DNA of 64,000 bases from Desulfosporosinus metallidurans (GCF_001936615.1 NZ_MLBF01000002.1:62001-126000); one strand, 5' to 3'; counted from the stretch's first letter, positions 36,343 to 45,000 are shown. The notes: generated from the letters alone by a model not told the origin. A program made the numbers and translations.

Positions 36343-36458
36343 AATTACACCTCCTTAATGTTTTAAAGAGAAAAAAATTTTTTAGTTAGACTGCGAAAAT
36401 ATCTTCTTGTGTAAATTCTCACTTGTCTATGTTCTTAATTTAACACCTTGCGTACTAT

Positions 36459-36508
36459 TCGTACAATATATAATCTAGATTGCACTATATTGAAAACTGA
36501 TTGTACGA
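36459..36508. promoter_or_regulatory. inverted repeat upstream of ferredoxin-dsrAB
   Basis: TCGTACAAT (36459-36467) and ATTGTACGA (36500-36508) are perfect inverted copies 32 bases apart. A further CGTAC lies at 36451. The site is about 115-165 bases before the ferredoxin start and just after the flavoprotein gene. It could bind a dimeric regulator in a looped or side-by-side mode. No match to a named operator is claimed. Confidence 0.45.
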
Positions 36509-36517
36509 TTTATAGGA

Positions 36518-38206
36518 CTATACTTGATCAAAGTATGCATTTCCTACTGAGAGTCCTCCCTGAAGAAAAACCACTTGGTCCGCACCTTTTCTTTCAAGCA
36601 TGCAAGCTGCATCATATCCCCGGATACCTAATCCACATACAGTAACAACTAAAGAATCTTTCGGGACCTCTTCCCAACGTTCCCGTAGTTCTCCCAATGC
36701 AATGACCATGGTTCCCTCAATGGATAATGGATTTGCCGCCACTTCTTCCCGTTCACGTACATCAAGAAGACATATCTTTTCTCCTGCCTGTAAGCGGCTT
36801 ACAAGCGCTTCAGCCGTGATTGCTTTGGCTACTCCCAGACGAATGTTTTCTAGGGTCGTGGCAGCATGAATGAGCACGTCAATAGCAGTAGCAAAAGGCG
36901 GTGCGTACGCTAAATCCAGATCAATAAGATCTCGTACATTTGCGCCAAATTTCAAGGCAGTTGCGAGGACATCAAGTCTCTTTACACTCTCTCCTACACC
37001 ACATACTTGGGCACCCAGCAAGCGTCCGTTCTCCTGTTCGGCAATTAATTTAATCGTAATATTGGCATGCATAGGATAATAATGGGTGGAATCAAGGCCA
37101 CTACTTACACTGGTCACAACGTTGTAACCCCGCTTTCGGGCTTCTGCCTCTCCAAGTCCCGTGCGTCCAATATTGAGATCGAAGGCTTGAAGAACAGACG
37201 TTCCCTCAACGGGAGCATAGCGGGCAGAAATCCCCATCATATGATCTGCTATGACACGGCCTTGTTTGTTGGCCGTTGAGGCTAGAGGAATATAAACCGG
37301 TTCTCCAGTAACGAGATGAAGTTGTTCAGCGCAGTCTCCACCAGCATAAATAGCAGGATCGTTGGTCATCATGTGTTCATCAACTTTAATAGCCCCAGTG
37401 CTTCCAATCATGAGCCCAGCTTCACGGGCTAAGCTGACTTCCGGACGTACCCCAGTCGCAATAACAACCGCTTCTGTTTCAATTGTCCCCTGTTCAGTCT
37501 GAACACGGCACACATTTCCTTCGGCATCCCCTTCCAGAGCCTTCACTCTGCAAGAAAGCCGGATATCAACCCCTTGGCCCTCCATTTGTCGCTCCACTAG
37601 TTTGGCCATATCACCATCCAGTAACTTTGGTAGCACTTGAGACTCTGCCTCACATAAAGTAACCTTTAGACGTGGACCTGCTAAAGCATCTGCCGTTTCG
37701 ATTCCAATTAATCCTGATCCCATCACTGTGACATGTTTAACCTTCTTAGTTTTGATGAATTCTTTGAGTGCTTGGGCATCCTGCGGACGATGAAGAGTAA
37801 ACACCTGGCCTAAATTCACACCCGGAATAGGGGGTACACTTGGCTTAGCACCGGTTGCGAGAACTAAATAATCATAATCCAACGTTTCCTCGACCCCAGT
37901 CACCACGTTTCGGACAAAGACCTTTTTATGTGCCCGATCGATTTTCACTGCTTCAGTTTGCGTGAGAACATTAACATCCTTTTGACTCTGAAAAAAATCA
38001 GTATCCCGAAGCACGCCGTATGAGGTCCTCATTAACCCATCTAGTTGAGGTACTAAGTTAGCAACATAAAGTGGTAGTCCACAAGCCCCATAAGAAAGTA
38101 GACTTCCTTTTTCTATAATGGTAATCTCAGCCTCGGAATTTAAGCGCCTTAAGCGTGCAGAAACTTTGGGTCCAACCACAACTCCCCCTACCATAATTAC
38201 TTTCAT
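36518..38206 (-). CDS. CoA-disulfide reductase-like flavoprotein with C-terminal rhodanese domain
   Basis: The 562 residues are a pyridine-nucleotide-disulfide oxidoreductase (FAD loop VMVGGVVVG, second dinucleotide site MGSGLIGIETADAL) with the single redox Cys of the CoADR/Nox group in SYGACGLPLY (Cys42 from this start). A rhodanese domain fills the last 100 residues with Cys in VCGLGIRGY. Relatives of this form reduce persulfides, polysulfide or CoA-disulfide with NAD(P)H. The ATG at 38206 is preferred to the GTG at 38212 because GGAGGAG lies at 8 bases. It sits between dsrMK and dsrAB. Confidence 0.92.
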   Translation of the reverse strand: MKVIMVGGVVVGPKVSARLRRLNSEAEITIIEKGSLLSYGACGLPLYVANLVPQLDGLMRTSYGVLRDTDFFQSQKDVNVLTQTEAVKIDRAHKKVFVRNVVTGVEETLDYDYLVLATGAKPSVPPIPGVNLGQVFTLHRPQDAQALKEFIKTKKVKHVTVMGSGLIGIETADALAGPRLKVTLCEAESQVLPKLLDGDMAKLVERQMEGQGVDIRLSCRVKALEGDAEGNVCRVQTEQGTIETEAVVIATGVRPEVSLAREAGLMIGSTGAIKVDEHMMTNDPAIYAGGDCAEQLHLVTGEPVYIPLASTANKQGRVIADHMMGISARYAPVEGTSVLQAFDLNIGRTGLGEAEARKRGYNVVTSVSSGLDSTHYYPMHANITIKLIAEQENGRLLGAQVCGVGESVKRLDVLATALKFGANVRDLIDLDLAYAPPFATAIDVLIHAATTLENIRLGVAKAITAEALVSRLQAGEKICLLDVREREEVAANPLSIEGTMVIALGELRERWEEVPKDSLVVTVCGLGIRGYDAACMLERKGADQVVFLQGGLSVGNAYFDQV

Positions 38207-38319
38207 GTACACTTCTCCTCCCTAATCATTAATTATTAAAATTCAATTTTGGGATACGCCAGATAAGCCAGTTAGGACCTCAAACTAGTTTGTTGGTCAG
38301 GAATTTGAACTATAATCCT

Positions 38320-38360
38320 AAAAAAATGGACCGTTTCAGGCATCCTGAAAGGGTCCATTC
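38320..38360 (-). terminator. terminator of dsrMK
   Basis: AATGGACC-G-TTTCAGG (38325-38340) pairs with CCTGAAA-G-GGTCCATT (38344-38359) with one G-G mismatch. Six T follow on the minus strand. It lies 23 bases after the dsrK stop. Confidence 0.88.
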
Positions 38361-38382
38361 TAAAGAATCCATCAGTGTCCGA

Positions 38383-39999
38383 CTAATCCTCTAAAAACTC
38401 CAAGAAAGGCTTTTTCATACTCACAAGAGCATTTACCATTAGTTCCACTAAACCACCATACTGGAGGTTAAATTTCTCAGTTGCTTCGTAGTGTTCCAGA
38501 ATGGCCCGCATAGCTCCTTTACAGTTAGAGCAGGGTGCACAGATATATTTAGGTATTGAAGCATCTTCCATACTTCCCTGGAAAGCTCCTAAGATCTGAT
38601 TAAATTTCATCCGAGAAGCCACTGAATCTCTGAACTGAGGGAAATTCTGAGAATTCATGATAGCGAATCCGCTTCCTCCCCCACAACAATAGTTGTCTAC
38701 TCCATGTGGAGTCATTTCCCTAAACTGTGGACAAATAGCTTTCAAAACATGCCGTTGTGGTTCCACAATTCCCATTTGTCGGACCACATTACACGGATCG
38801 TGAAGGGTCACTGGAAAGTTGTTTTTACTGGGATCAAGCTTGATACGTTTGTTTTTAACCATATCCCAAAGGAAAGGTAAACAGCTCTCCACGGGAATCT
38901 TTGCATCCCCATACGCCATGCGATCACCCACGATCATGGATGCTTTATGGGCATGTCCACACTCTGCGACCATAATGCGGTTGACTCCAAAATCTTTGGC
39001 TACCTTCATTTGCATTAAGGCAATCTGTTTTGCTTGATAATCGTCATACCAAATACCATAGTTTACACTGTCATACCCCATGATCTCACTACTCAGAGTC
39101 CAGTTTATCCCAGCTGCATCAAAAAGAATGGCAAAAGCTACCGGGTTTTCCGGCCAGGCCATAAACTCCCCTGCGTTATGAAGCACTAAGATATCTGCAC
39201 CTTTTTTGTCCACCGGAAATTTAAGTTTTATGCCAAATTTTTCTTCCGTATCTTCTTCTAAAAACTCCAGCGTATCTAAAAATGCAGGTTTGCTCAATCC
39301 AGTCGAAGAGCCGGTTTTAATCTGAAGCATCGTACCTTTTGTATGAAGAGGGATTGGAGCAATACCCAACTCCTGACTGAAGATCTTGCGAATTTCTTTA
39401 GTGAGAATAGCGTTATCTAAGCCAAGCGGGCAGGTTTGAGCACAGCGTCGACAAAGATTACAACGATAAGCTAATTCTCCTAGCCGAGCAATGGTTTCCC
39501 AGTTCACATCGATATCTGCCCCGACAAAGCCACCTAGTAGTTTCCCACTCGTGGTGAAATACTTCTTTACAATTTTTCGCAGAACCTCGGAACGATAAAT
39601 AGGTCGGTATAATTCATTGTCTCCTGCCGCTTTGTAGATATGACAGGCCTCTGAACACGTATTGCATTTTGCACAGTATTCAAATGACAAGATCAGTGGT
39701 TCGAGCACTCCATTATTGGCATCTGAAAAAATCTTTTCTAACCCGCTGAGAAACTTCCGGACAAATTCATCTTCTTCTTCTTTAGTTTTCGGGCGGGTTA
39801 AGGTGTCAAGTCCAACGTAGCCATCTAAAGAAGTACAGTATTTTTCTTTCCAGGCGGGCTTTGGATCAGTTAAAGGTGGTTCCATGCCTGGTTTATCATA
39901 CGGCGCCAATAAGGGCATTAACTGATCGAGTTCGAGTTTGATCAGTTGCTCATCCGGGCGTCCCATATCCTTCGGACGTAGATCTTTTTGATTTATCAT
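38383..39999 (-). CDS. dsrK: DsrK, HdrD-like iron-sulfur subunit of the membrane sulfite-reduction complex
   Basis: DsrK is the cytoplasmic catalytic subunit that reduces the DsrC trisulfide with electrons from the quinone pool. Two [4Fe-4S] motifs lie at Cys109/112/115/119 and Cys180/183/186/190. The CCG-type non-cubane cluster region has HDPCNVVRQ, NYCCGGGSG and APCSNC. Length is 538. AGAGGGGAGTAAGT precedes the ATG. It follows dsrM by 44 bases. No dsrJ, dsrO or dsrP is present, as in Gram-positive sulfate reducers. Confidence 0.95.
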   Translation of the reverse strand: MINQKDLRPKDMGRPDEQLIKLELDQLMPLLAPYDKPGMEPPLTDPKPAWKEKYCTSLDGYVGLDTLTRPKTKEEEDEFVRKFLSGLEKIFSDANNGVLEPLILSFEYCAKCNTCSEACHIYKAAGDNELYRPIYRSEVLRKIVKKYFTTSGKLLGGFVGADIDVNWETIARLGELAYRCNLCRRCAQTCPLGLDNAILTKEIRKIFSQELGIAPIPLHTKGTMLQIKTGSSTGLSKPAFLDTLEFLEEDTEEKFGIKLKFPVDKKGADILVLHNAGEFMAWPENPVAFAILFDAAGINWTLSSEIMGYDSVNYGIWYDDYQAKQIALMQMKVAKDFGVNRIMVAECGHAHKASMIVGDRMAYGDAKIPVESCLPFLWDMVKNKRIKLDPSKNNFPVTLHDPCNVVRQMGIVEPQRHVLKAICPQFREMTPHGVDNYCCGGGSGFAIMNSQNFPQFRDSVASRMKFNQILGAFQGSMEDASIPKYICAPCSNCKGAMRAILEHYEATEKFNLQYGGLVELMVNALVSMKKPFLEFLED

Positions 40000-40043
40000 A
40001 CTTACTCCCCTCTTTCCAAAAAGTTACATTCAAGAATTCAAAT

Positions 40044-40934
40044 TTATTCCTTGGGTGCGGCAGGTGGCTTAATATGAGGGGCAGACCAAGAAGTGGTCGG
40101 GCGGTAAGATGTCGCTTTTTTGACCTGTTGTTCAATCGCACTACCTTTAAGGTTTGGGCTATTATCCCATAGTACAGTATGGAACGTAAAATACTTTCCA
40201 ACGTAATGGCTCATCTTACTGAGGGGAATATAAGTTAACATAATTCCGACGAGAATCACGTTAAAAGTTACAAGGGGATCAGCTGGAAATGAAGTAAATG
40301 TGATAAGTTTAGCCGTCGCTTCTCTGGCAGTTTGGAAGGACAGGTCACTACCCCAGACGAAGATTCCTGTGACAAGAGTCACAAATATGAGCAAGAGATT
40401 AAAGTACTCTTGTGGAGTTGTATATTTTTTCAAAGTACTGTCAAACAACCGTCGAACAACCAATAACCCAGACCCTAGAGCTGCCAGAGCGAACCCCAAG
40501 ATTCCTGTTGCAAACGTTAGATAGTAAATTAATAGACCCCAAATACTCTGACTAGTTGCTGCTACAAGAATACCGTTGAGTATAGATATTGCTCCTGCAA
40601 CAAGCAAAATGGTCCAAGCCATTAAAAAGTAAATTCCTAAGTGCAGCGCGTACGAAAGCCACCAAAAGGGCCGTTGGTTTTCAAATAACGTCTTAATAAA
40701 AAGTATTTCTTTTAGCATTTCTACTAGTTCAGTCATGTGAGACACTTCGCGAGGCTTACTCCACCATGATACTTCCTCGTAGTAGGAACCTCCGTGTTCA
40801 TATCCTTTTTCTTTTGGGACAGGATAAAGATCCATTCGCCCATGCATGGGCAGCTTTGCTAATTGATAGGCCTTGTAAACAGATAAGCCCAAAAAAAGTA
40901 ATATGGAAAGATAAGCAACTAAACTAAGCAACAA
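40044..40934 (-). CDS. dsrM: DsrM, cytochrome b-type membrane subunit
   Basis: DsrM is the NarI-like di-heme cytochrome b anchor that oxidises menaquinol and feeds DsrK. Hydrophobic helices are evident at the N-terminus, near residues 105-130, 135-165 and 185-200, and toward the end, with histidines such as the one in LSYALHLGIYFLMAW. The TTG at 40934 is chosen because AGGAGG lies nine bases upstream; the TTG at 40943 would abut it. It is first in the dsrMK unit. Confidence 0.93.
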   Translation of the reverse strand: MLLSLVAYLSILLFLGLSVYKAYQLAKLPMHGRMDLYPVPKEKGYEHGGSYYEEVSWWSKPREVSHMTELVEMLKEILFIKTLFENQRPFWWLSYALHLGIYFLMAWTILLVAGAISILNGILVAATSQSIWGLLIYYLTFATGILGFALAALGSGLLVVRRLFDSTLKKYTTPQEYFNLLLIFVTLVTGIFVWGSDLSFQTAREATAKLITFTSFPADPLVTFNVILVGIMLTYIPLSKMSHYVGKYFTFHTVLWDNSPNLKGSAIEQQVKKATSYRPTTSWSAPHIKPPAAPKE

Positions 40935-41043
40935 AAACCTCAACCTCCTTATCTATTATTATCACTCTATAGTTTAAGATATTTTTCACTATATGTATAG
41001 GTATCATTTCTATTTATCACCATTGTAGAATCCGATTGAGAAC

Positions 41044-41090
41044 AATAAAAGAGCATCTCCGAAGGATGTCCTTACAGAAATGCTCCTTTA
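41044..41090 (-). terminator. terminator after the YjcZ-like gene
   Basis: AAAAGAGCAT (41047-41056) pairs with ATGCTCCTTT (41080-41089) with one mismatch and a branched loop. TTTTATTG follows on the minus strand. It lies 20 bases after the stop at 41110. Confidence 0.7.
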
Positions 41091-41109
41091 ATCGTTACAA
41101 TCAGATGAT

Positions 41110-41211
41110 TTAGAAAATCACACCGAGAGCGATAAGGATAAGAATAGCAATTGCGATAATGCCTACGCCTACAAAACTTCCCATACTGCAGTTTGCTCCA
41201 TATCCGTACAT
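41110..41211 (-). CDS. YjcZ-like sporulation mini-protein
   Basis: A 33-residue protein: MYGYGANCSMGSFVGVGIIA followed by a hydrophobic tail ending LGVIF. The Gly/Tyr-rich start with one Cys and a membrane-spanning helix is the pattern of the YjcZ/CotO-like short sporulation proteins of Bacillus and relatives. AAAGGAG lies eight bases before the ATG. It is the second of two such genes in tandem. The product is too short for most gene finders. Confidence 0.8.
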   Translation of the reverse strand: MYGYGANCSMGSFVGVGIIAIAILILIALGVIF

Positions 41212-41257
41212 GAAAGTTTCTCCTTTCAGTGCTCGCCAATTATTTCATTCATTTTAA

Positions 41258-41368
41258 CTAAAATACTATGCCCATTGCAATGAGCAGAAGAATGATCACC
41301 ACCACTACCGAGATGCCGGACAACAAGTTTGGACCGCAAGATCCATCAACAACTCCACCAAATGCCAT
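41258..41368 (-). CDS. YjcZ-like short membrane protein
   Basis: A 36-residue product: MAFGGVVDGSCGPNLLSGIS, then a valine/isoleucine/leucine helix ending AMGIVF. It has the same plan as its neighbour at 41110-41211: a Gly-rich head with one Cys and a single transmembrane tail, ending in a similar MGIVF/LGVIF. AGGAGGGATTCTTA precedes the ATG. A sporulation role is inferred from the family pattern. Confidence 0.75.
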   Translation of the reverse strand: MAFGGVVDGSCGPNLLSGISVVVVIILLLIAMGIVF

Positions 41369-41570
41369 TAAGAATCCCTCCTAGATGTTCTCCAATTTAT
41401 GGTGTGTTCCTGATTTAGTTTATGTAACTTAATATATAAATGTTACCATATATGGAATAATATTCAGTTGGCGAAGATCATTTAGTCTTTTGCTATTGCT
41501 TCTTAAGCAAGATATGAGGTATAACATAAGTGTTGGGTTGGTAACTGCGAACTACACAAGGAGGAAACCA

Positions 41571-42323
41571 ATGAAAGCTTTAATTACATTAACCACTAGC
41601 GAATCAAAACGACTTATTGCAAAAGGGGTAACGGCATTGCCCTGCGTTCAGAATGCTTTAGAAAAGCATACTATTATTGTAGCCGGAGGCACATCGAATG
41701 CCTTCGTAGCCGAAGAATTACTTAAAATTCAAATTGTGGACAAAACCGGATATACTGTAGGGATAGTTACTAAGGGGGAACTCGGAATTAGTCATTCTTC
41801 CAAGAAAACCACTCCTTATGTTATTACTGAAGGTCAAGCTGTAGGAATCTCTTGGAAGGAATACTTGCCAAAATTACAAGTGGGAGACATTTTTATCAAA
41901 GGTGGCAGCGCCGTTGACCACACTGGTTTAGCTGCCGTAATGGTTTCGGATTCAACAGGTGGTACGATTGGTGCGGCACAAGGGATTCTTTATGCACGAG
42001 GGATCCAACTTATTGTTCCAATTGGACTTGAAAAATTGATACCCGATGTTAGAGTAGCAGTGGAATTCATGACAAAGTCCCCTCTTGACGAAGCGTTTGG
42101 TCATAAAGTTGGTCTCATTCCCATGGTGGGCGCAACCGTCGTCACTGAATTGACCGCCTTAGAAACACTCTATGATGTTGAAGCCCGTTGCATCGCTGCA
42201 GGTGGGGTCGATGGCTCGGAGGGCGCTGTTACGATTGCTATTGAAGGACTTGATGAAGAGATTCAACGAGCTATCCGAGACATTAAGTCCTTTAAAGGTG
42301 AGCCCCAGGTTACTGTTCAATAG
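41571..42323 (+). CDS. conserved protein of unknown function
   Basis: I do not recognise this 250-residue protein. It has no signal peptide or membrane segment. Gly-rich turns such as IIVAGGTSNAFVAEEL, DIFIKGGSAVDHTGLAAV and CIAAGGVDGSEGAVTIAIEG suggest a nucleotide- or sugar-phosphate-type fold of repeated alpha/beta units. An open frame reaches back to 41490, but AAGGAGGAAACCA places the start at 41571. It stands alone with its own terminator, next to dsrMK and the YjcZ-like pair. Confidence 0.85.
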   Translation: MKALITLTTSESKRLIAKGVTALPCVQNALEKHTIIVAGGTSNAFVAEELLKIQIVDKTGYTVGIVTKGELGISHSSKKTTPYVITEGQAVGISWKEYLPKLQVGDIFIKGGSAVDHTGLAAVMVSDSTGGTIGAAQGILYARGIQLIVPIGLEKLIPDVRVAVEFMTKSPLDEAFGHKVGLIPMVGATVVTELTALETLYDVEARCIAAGGVDGSEGAVTIAIEGLDEEIQRAIRDIKSFKGEPQVTVQ

Positions 42324-42410
42324 ATATAACAACAGTCTTTTTCTCTTAATATTTAATATTGTAGAAAAACTTTGTCAGGGTCCGAACTCATGAAGATTTA
42401 TAGTTCTAAA

Positions 42411-42458
42411 AGGGACTGTAACAAACATCACTTTTGAAGTTTGTTACAGTCCTTTTTT
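42411..42458. terminator. bidirectional terminator with CTGTAACAAA arms
   Basis: GGACTGTAACAAAC (42413-42426) pairs perfectly with GTTTGTTACAGTCC (42439-42452), with A-run and T-run flanks. It lies between convergent genes ending at 42323 and 42486. The arms resemble the hairpin at 12771-12811. Confidence 0.9.
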
Positions 42459-42485
42459 AATCACGAATTCTGATAAATTCAAGGA

Positions 42486-43655
42486 TTATTTACACTTCGT
42501 AGTTGTATAATCCCCTTTCGGTTCCCTGGGTGGGCGCGGACCAAAGAATTGAAAATAATGGCATTCCAACCGTCCGGTATAGAGTTTGCGGCTCTTGTCC
42601 CAGCGGCGACCAATTAATCGTTCTGGAAATTGGTGAGTGGTAAGCATGTGAAGGGACCAGTTTTCCAAACGATTAAATGTTTCCCCAAGTTCAAGATAAA
42701 GTCCTTCGACCTCTTTTACATCCCCAAGCCGTTCTCCATAGGGTGGATTAGCAATCATGTGCCCATATTTAAACCTAGATCGCACCTCTGCAACGGGTAA
42801 CCGTTGAAAGTGAATCACATCGTCTACCCCCGCCTCTATGGCATGGGTACGAGCCAAAGCCAGAGCGTTGGGGTCGATATCCGAACCGTAGATATGTAAA
42901 GGTTCGTTGTGATCCCAAAGATCGAGCGCTTCCTGCCAAGCTTCTTGCCAGAGTACTTTAGGGATATTGGGCCATTTCTCTGCTGCAAAGCTTCTTTTGA
43001 GGCCCGGTGCCCGATTTTGAGCAATAAAGGCCGCTTCGATGGGAATAGTCCCTGTCCCACAAAACGGATCTATTAAGGCGCGATCCTTATGCCAGAAGCT
43101 AAGTTGAATCATTGCCGCTGCCAAAGTTTCTTTAAGCGGTGCTTGTCCTGCGAGTTGACGGTACCCACGTTTGTGAAGACCCAACCCTGATGTGTCAATC
43201 GTTAACGTAACCATATCATTTAGCAGGGCGACCTCTATTTGGTAGCGGGGTCCCGTCTCTTCAAACCAACTTCGTCCATAGGTTTCCTTGAGACGTTCTA
43301 CAATGGCCTTTTTAACAATGGCCTGGCAATCGGAAACACTAAAAAGTTTTGATTTTATAGATTTCCCTTGAACAGGGAAGTTCGCATCCTCCGGAAGCCA
43401 TTCCTCCCAGGGTAGTGCTTTAGTTTGCTGGAAAAGCTCTTCGAATGTCAGGGCTTTAAATGAGCCAAGTTTAAGTAGGACACGGTCAGCACTACGTAGC
43501 CAGAGGTTTGTCCGGCATATTCCCAGTTCGTCAGTCGTTAGCAGAACTCTCCCGTTTTCGACAATTAAATCTTCATACCCAAGGTTTTTTAGTTCACGGG
43601 CCACAATGGATTCTAAACCAAAAGCGGCAGTTGCAATCAGCTCAATTTTTGCCAT
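42486..43655 (-). CDS. THUMP-domain 23S rRNA guanine-N2 methyltransferase (RlmL/YpsC type)
   Basis: The first 160 residues are the ferredoxin-like plus THUMP RNA-binding region. The methyltransferase domain follows with the SAM site IDPFCGTGTIPIEAA and the catalytic NPPYGERLG, which is the N2-guanine type. At 389 residues it corresponds to the single-domain YpsC of Bacillus rather than the fused RlmKL of E. coli. It probably modifies 23S rRNA. Confidence 0.92.
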   Translation of the reverse strand: MAKIELIATAAFGLESIVARELKNLGYEDLIVENGRVLLTTDELGICRTNLWLRSADRVLLKLGSFKALTFEELFQQTKALPWEEWLPEDANFPVQGKSIKSKLFSVSDCQAIVKKAIVERLKETYGRSWFEETGPRYQIEVALLNDMVTLTIDTSGLGLHKRGYRQLAGQAPLKETLAAAMIQLSFWHKDRALIDPFCGTGTIPIEAAFIAQNRAPGLKRSFAAEKWPNIPKVLWQEAWQEALDLWDHNEPLHIYGSDIDPNALALARTHAIEAGVDDVIHFQRLPVAEVRSRFKYGHMIANPPYGERLGDVKEVEGLYLELGETFNRLENWSLHMLTTHQFPERLIGRRWDKSRKLYTGRLECHYFQFFGPRPPREPKGDYTTTKCK

Positions 43656-43760
43656 TTGGATTCAACCTCTCTTAAATCAGACGAAATTCCACTTATAGAT
43701 TATCTTATCAGTATCTTGTACTATCATAAGTGGTATAAGCTCAAATGGCAAGTTTGATAA

Positions 43761-43796
43761 CGACGAATGGCAGAACGAATGTTCTGCCATTCGTCG
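43761..43796. repeat. perfect 16-bp hairpin with GAAT loop
   Basis: CGACGAATGGCAGAAC (43761-43776) and its exact complement (43781-43796) leave the tetraloop GAAT. No U-tract follows on either strand. It lies 75 bases after the DUF2786 stop and before the methyltransferase start, so it may be an RNA-stability or processing stem or a REP-like element. Confidence 0.8.
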
Positions 43797-43871
43797 GAAA
43801 TCAGCTTTACGTACAATCCCTAAATTACTCTCAACTGAAATTAGTGGGAATCATGTTTAATGTTTAACCCT

Positions 43872-44597
43872 TCACCTTAACCTTCCATGCGCTGAGCGAA
43901 AACCCTTGCCATCGCTATACCCTTTAGCGTAGGCGACCCGACCAGCCGAGCTTTCGGCTTTCGTATGCTGAGTTGACTGACCACGCTTTAAGTCCATGTC
44001 TTTATATGTCTGAACGACCAATGCATCCTTAGTTAGAACCAGCCCCCATCCCTCCTTGTTCACTTGCTCAGCGTACTGGGCCTCTAAGCCGGAAATCCAG
44101 CCCTCAACGTAATTGTTTCGAACACTTCTTTGATGAGAAATACTTGGCCGAACCCCTTGTCGCAGTAGATAATCCTTACGATAACCCTTCATAAACTGGT
44201 CTGCTCCTACTTTTATGTAGTCAGTAGCAAAGGAAAATGCGATTATGGCAATTTCTGCATCCTGCTTCAGTCCCATAAATGCTAACCTTGTGTATCCCTT
44301 GCGTTTGTTCAGATAAGAATAGCACCTAAAGTTCTGTCCAATGACCCTACCGAGGCTTTTCTTCCACCAGGACAGTTTCTCAAATTCCGTTGCATAATCA
44401 TCAAGAACCTCTTTCAGTTCAATCCTGTCCGTTTGGTCTGACACTTCAACTTCTTCAATCCCATTTTCCGCCATAAAACGCTGTGCCATAAGAAGTGCGG
44501 TCTGCGCTTCATTACTATTAGGGTCGCCCCCATTTTTAGCCAGATTTAATAATGCCCGTACTTTATGTAGAATTTTCTCGTTTACCGCCACACGCAC
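43872..44597 (-). CDS. DUF2786 domain protein
   Basis: The N-terminal 45 residues match DUF2786 (ILHKVRALLNLAKNGGDPNS, then EAQTALLMAQRFMAENGI). The rest of the 241 residues has the usual companion domain with WWKKSLGRVIGQNFRC. Such proteins are often found in mobile or phage contexts, but function is unknown. The frame opens with GTG at 44597; a GTG two codons later is better spaced from AGAGG. It follows a small hypothetical gene by 36 bases. Confidence 0.82.
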   Translation of the reverse strand: MRVAVNEKILHKVRALLNLAKNGGDPNSNEAQTALLMAQRFMAENGIEEVEVSDQTDRIELKEVLDDYATEFEKLSWWKKSLGRVIGQNFRCYSYLNKRKGYTRLAFMGLKQDAEIAIIAFSFATDYIKVGADQFMKGYRKDYLLRQGVRPSISHQRSVRNNYVEGWISGLEAQYAEQVNKEGWGLVLTKDALVVQTYKDMDLKRGQSTQHTKAESSAGRVAYAKGYSDGKGFRSAHGRLR

Positions 44598-44633
44598 ACC
44601 TCTTTTTACTTGTACTTCTTCCTTTTTTCCTCC

Positions 44634-44972
44634 TCAGAGACTATCCTCTACTTTTACTGTTAAACCTACCGTCATTACTTCAAGCAATTCTCTAGTATCA
44701 CTAATTTCTGGTAAACCGTCACCTAAGAGTTCCTCGCTTTGTACTACCCATTCTCCATCCCCATTCTTATAAAGAATACGTTTGTCCTCAACTATTTCCC
44801 AGGTATTTTCAAGAATATTCTCTACTGATTGCTCTCGTAATGAATCTTTCATCAGTTCGACCAAGTGGTTTTGCATGGACTCATCATAGTCTACTAGAGC
44901 CACATTCACATAGGCACCAATTGTTTTAACCATTCCATAATCACCCGCTCGCTTGTAGTTGGAGCCGAACAT
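44634..44972 (-). CDS. hypothetical protein
   Basis: I do not recognise this acidic protein (112 residues from the first ATG, 99 from the ATG at 44933). It contains no hydrophobic segment. The shorter form beginning MVKTIGAYVNVALV is better placed after GGGTGATTATGGA. It lies between the hydrolase and DUF2786 genes on one probable transcript. Confidence 0.6.
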   Translation of the reverse strand: MFGSNYKRAGDYGMVKTIGAYVNVALVDYDESMQNHLVELMKDSLREQSVENILENTWEIVEDKRILYKNGDGEWVVQSEELLGDGLPEISDTRELLEVMTVGLTVKVEDSL

Positions 44973-45000
44973 TAAAGGGTATTGAGTAGAGAGCTACGCT

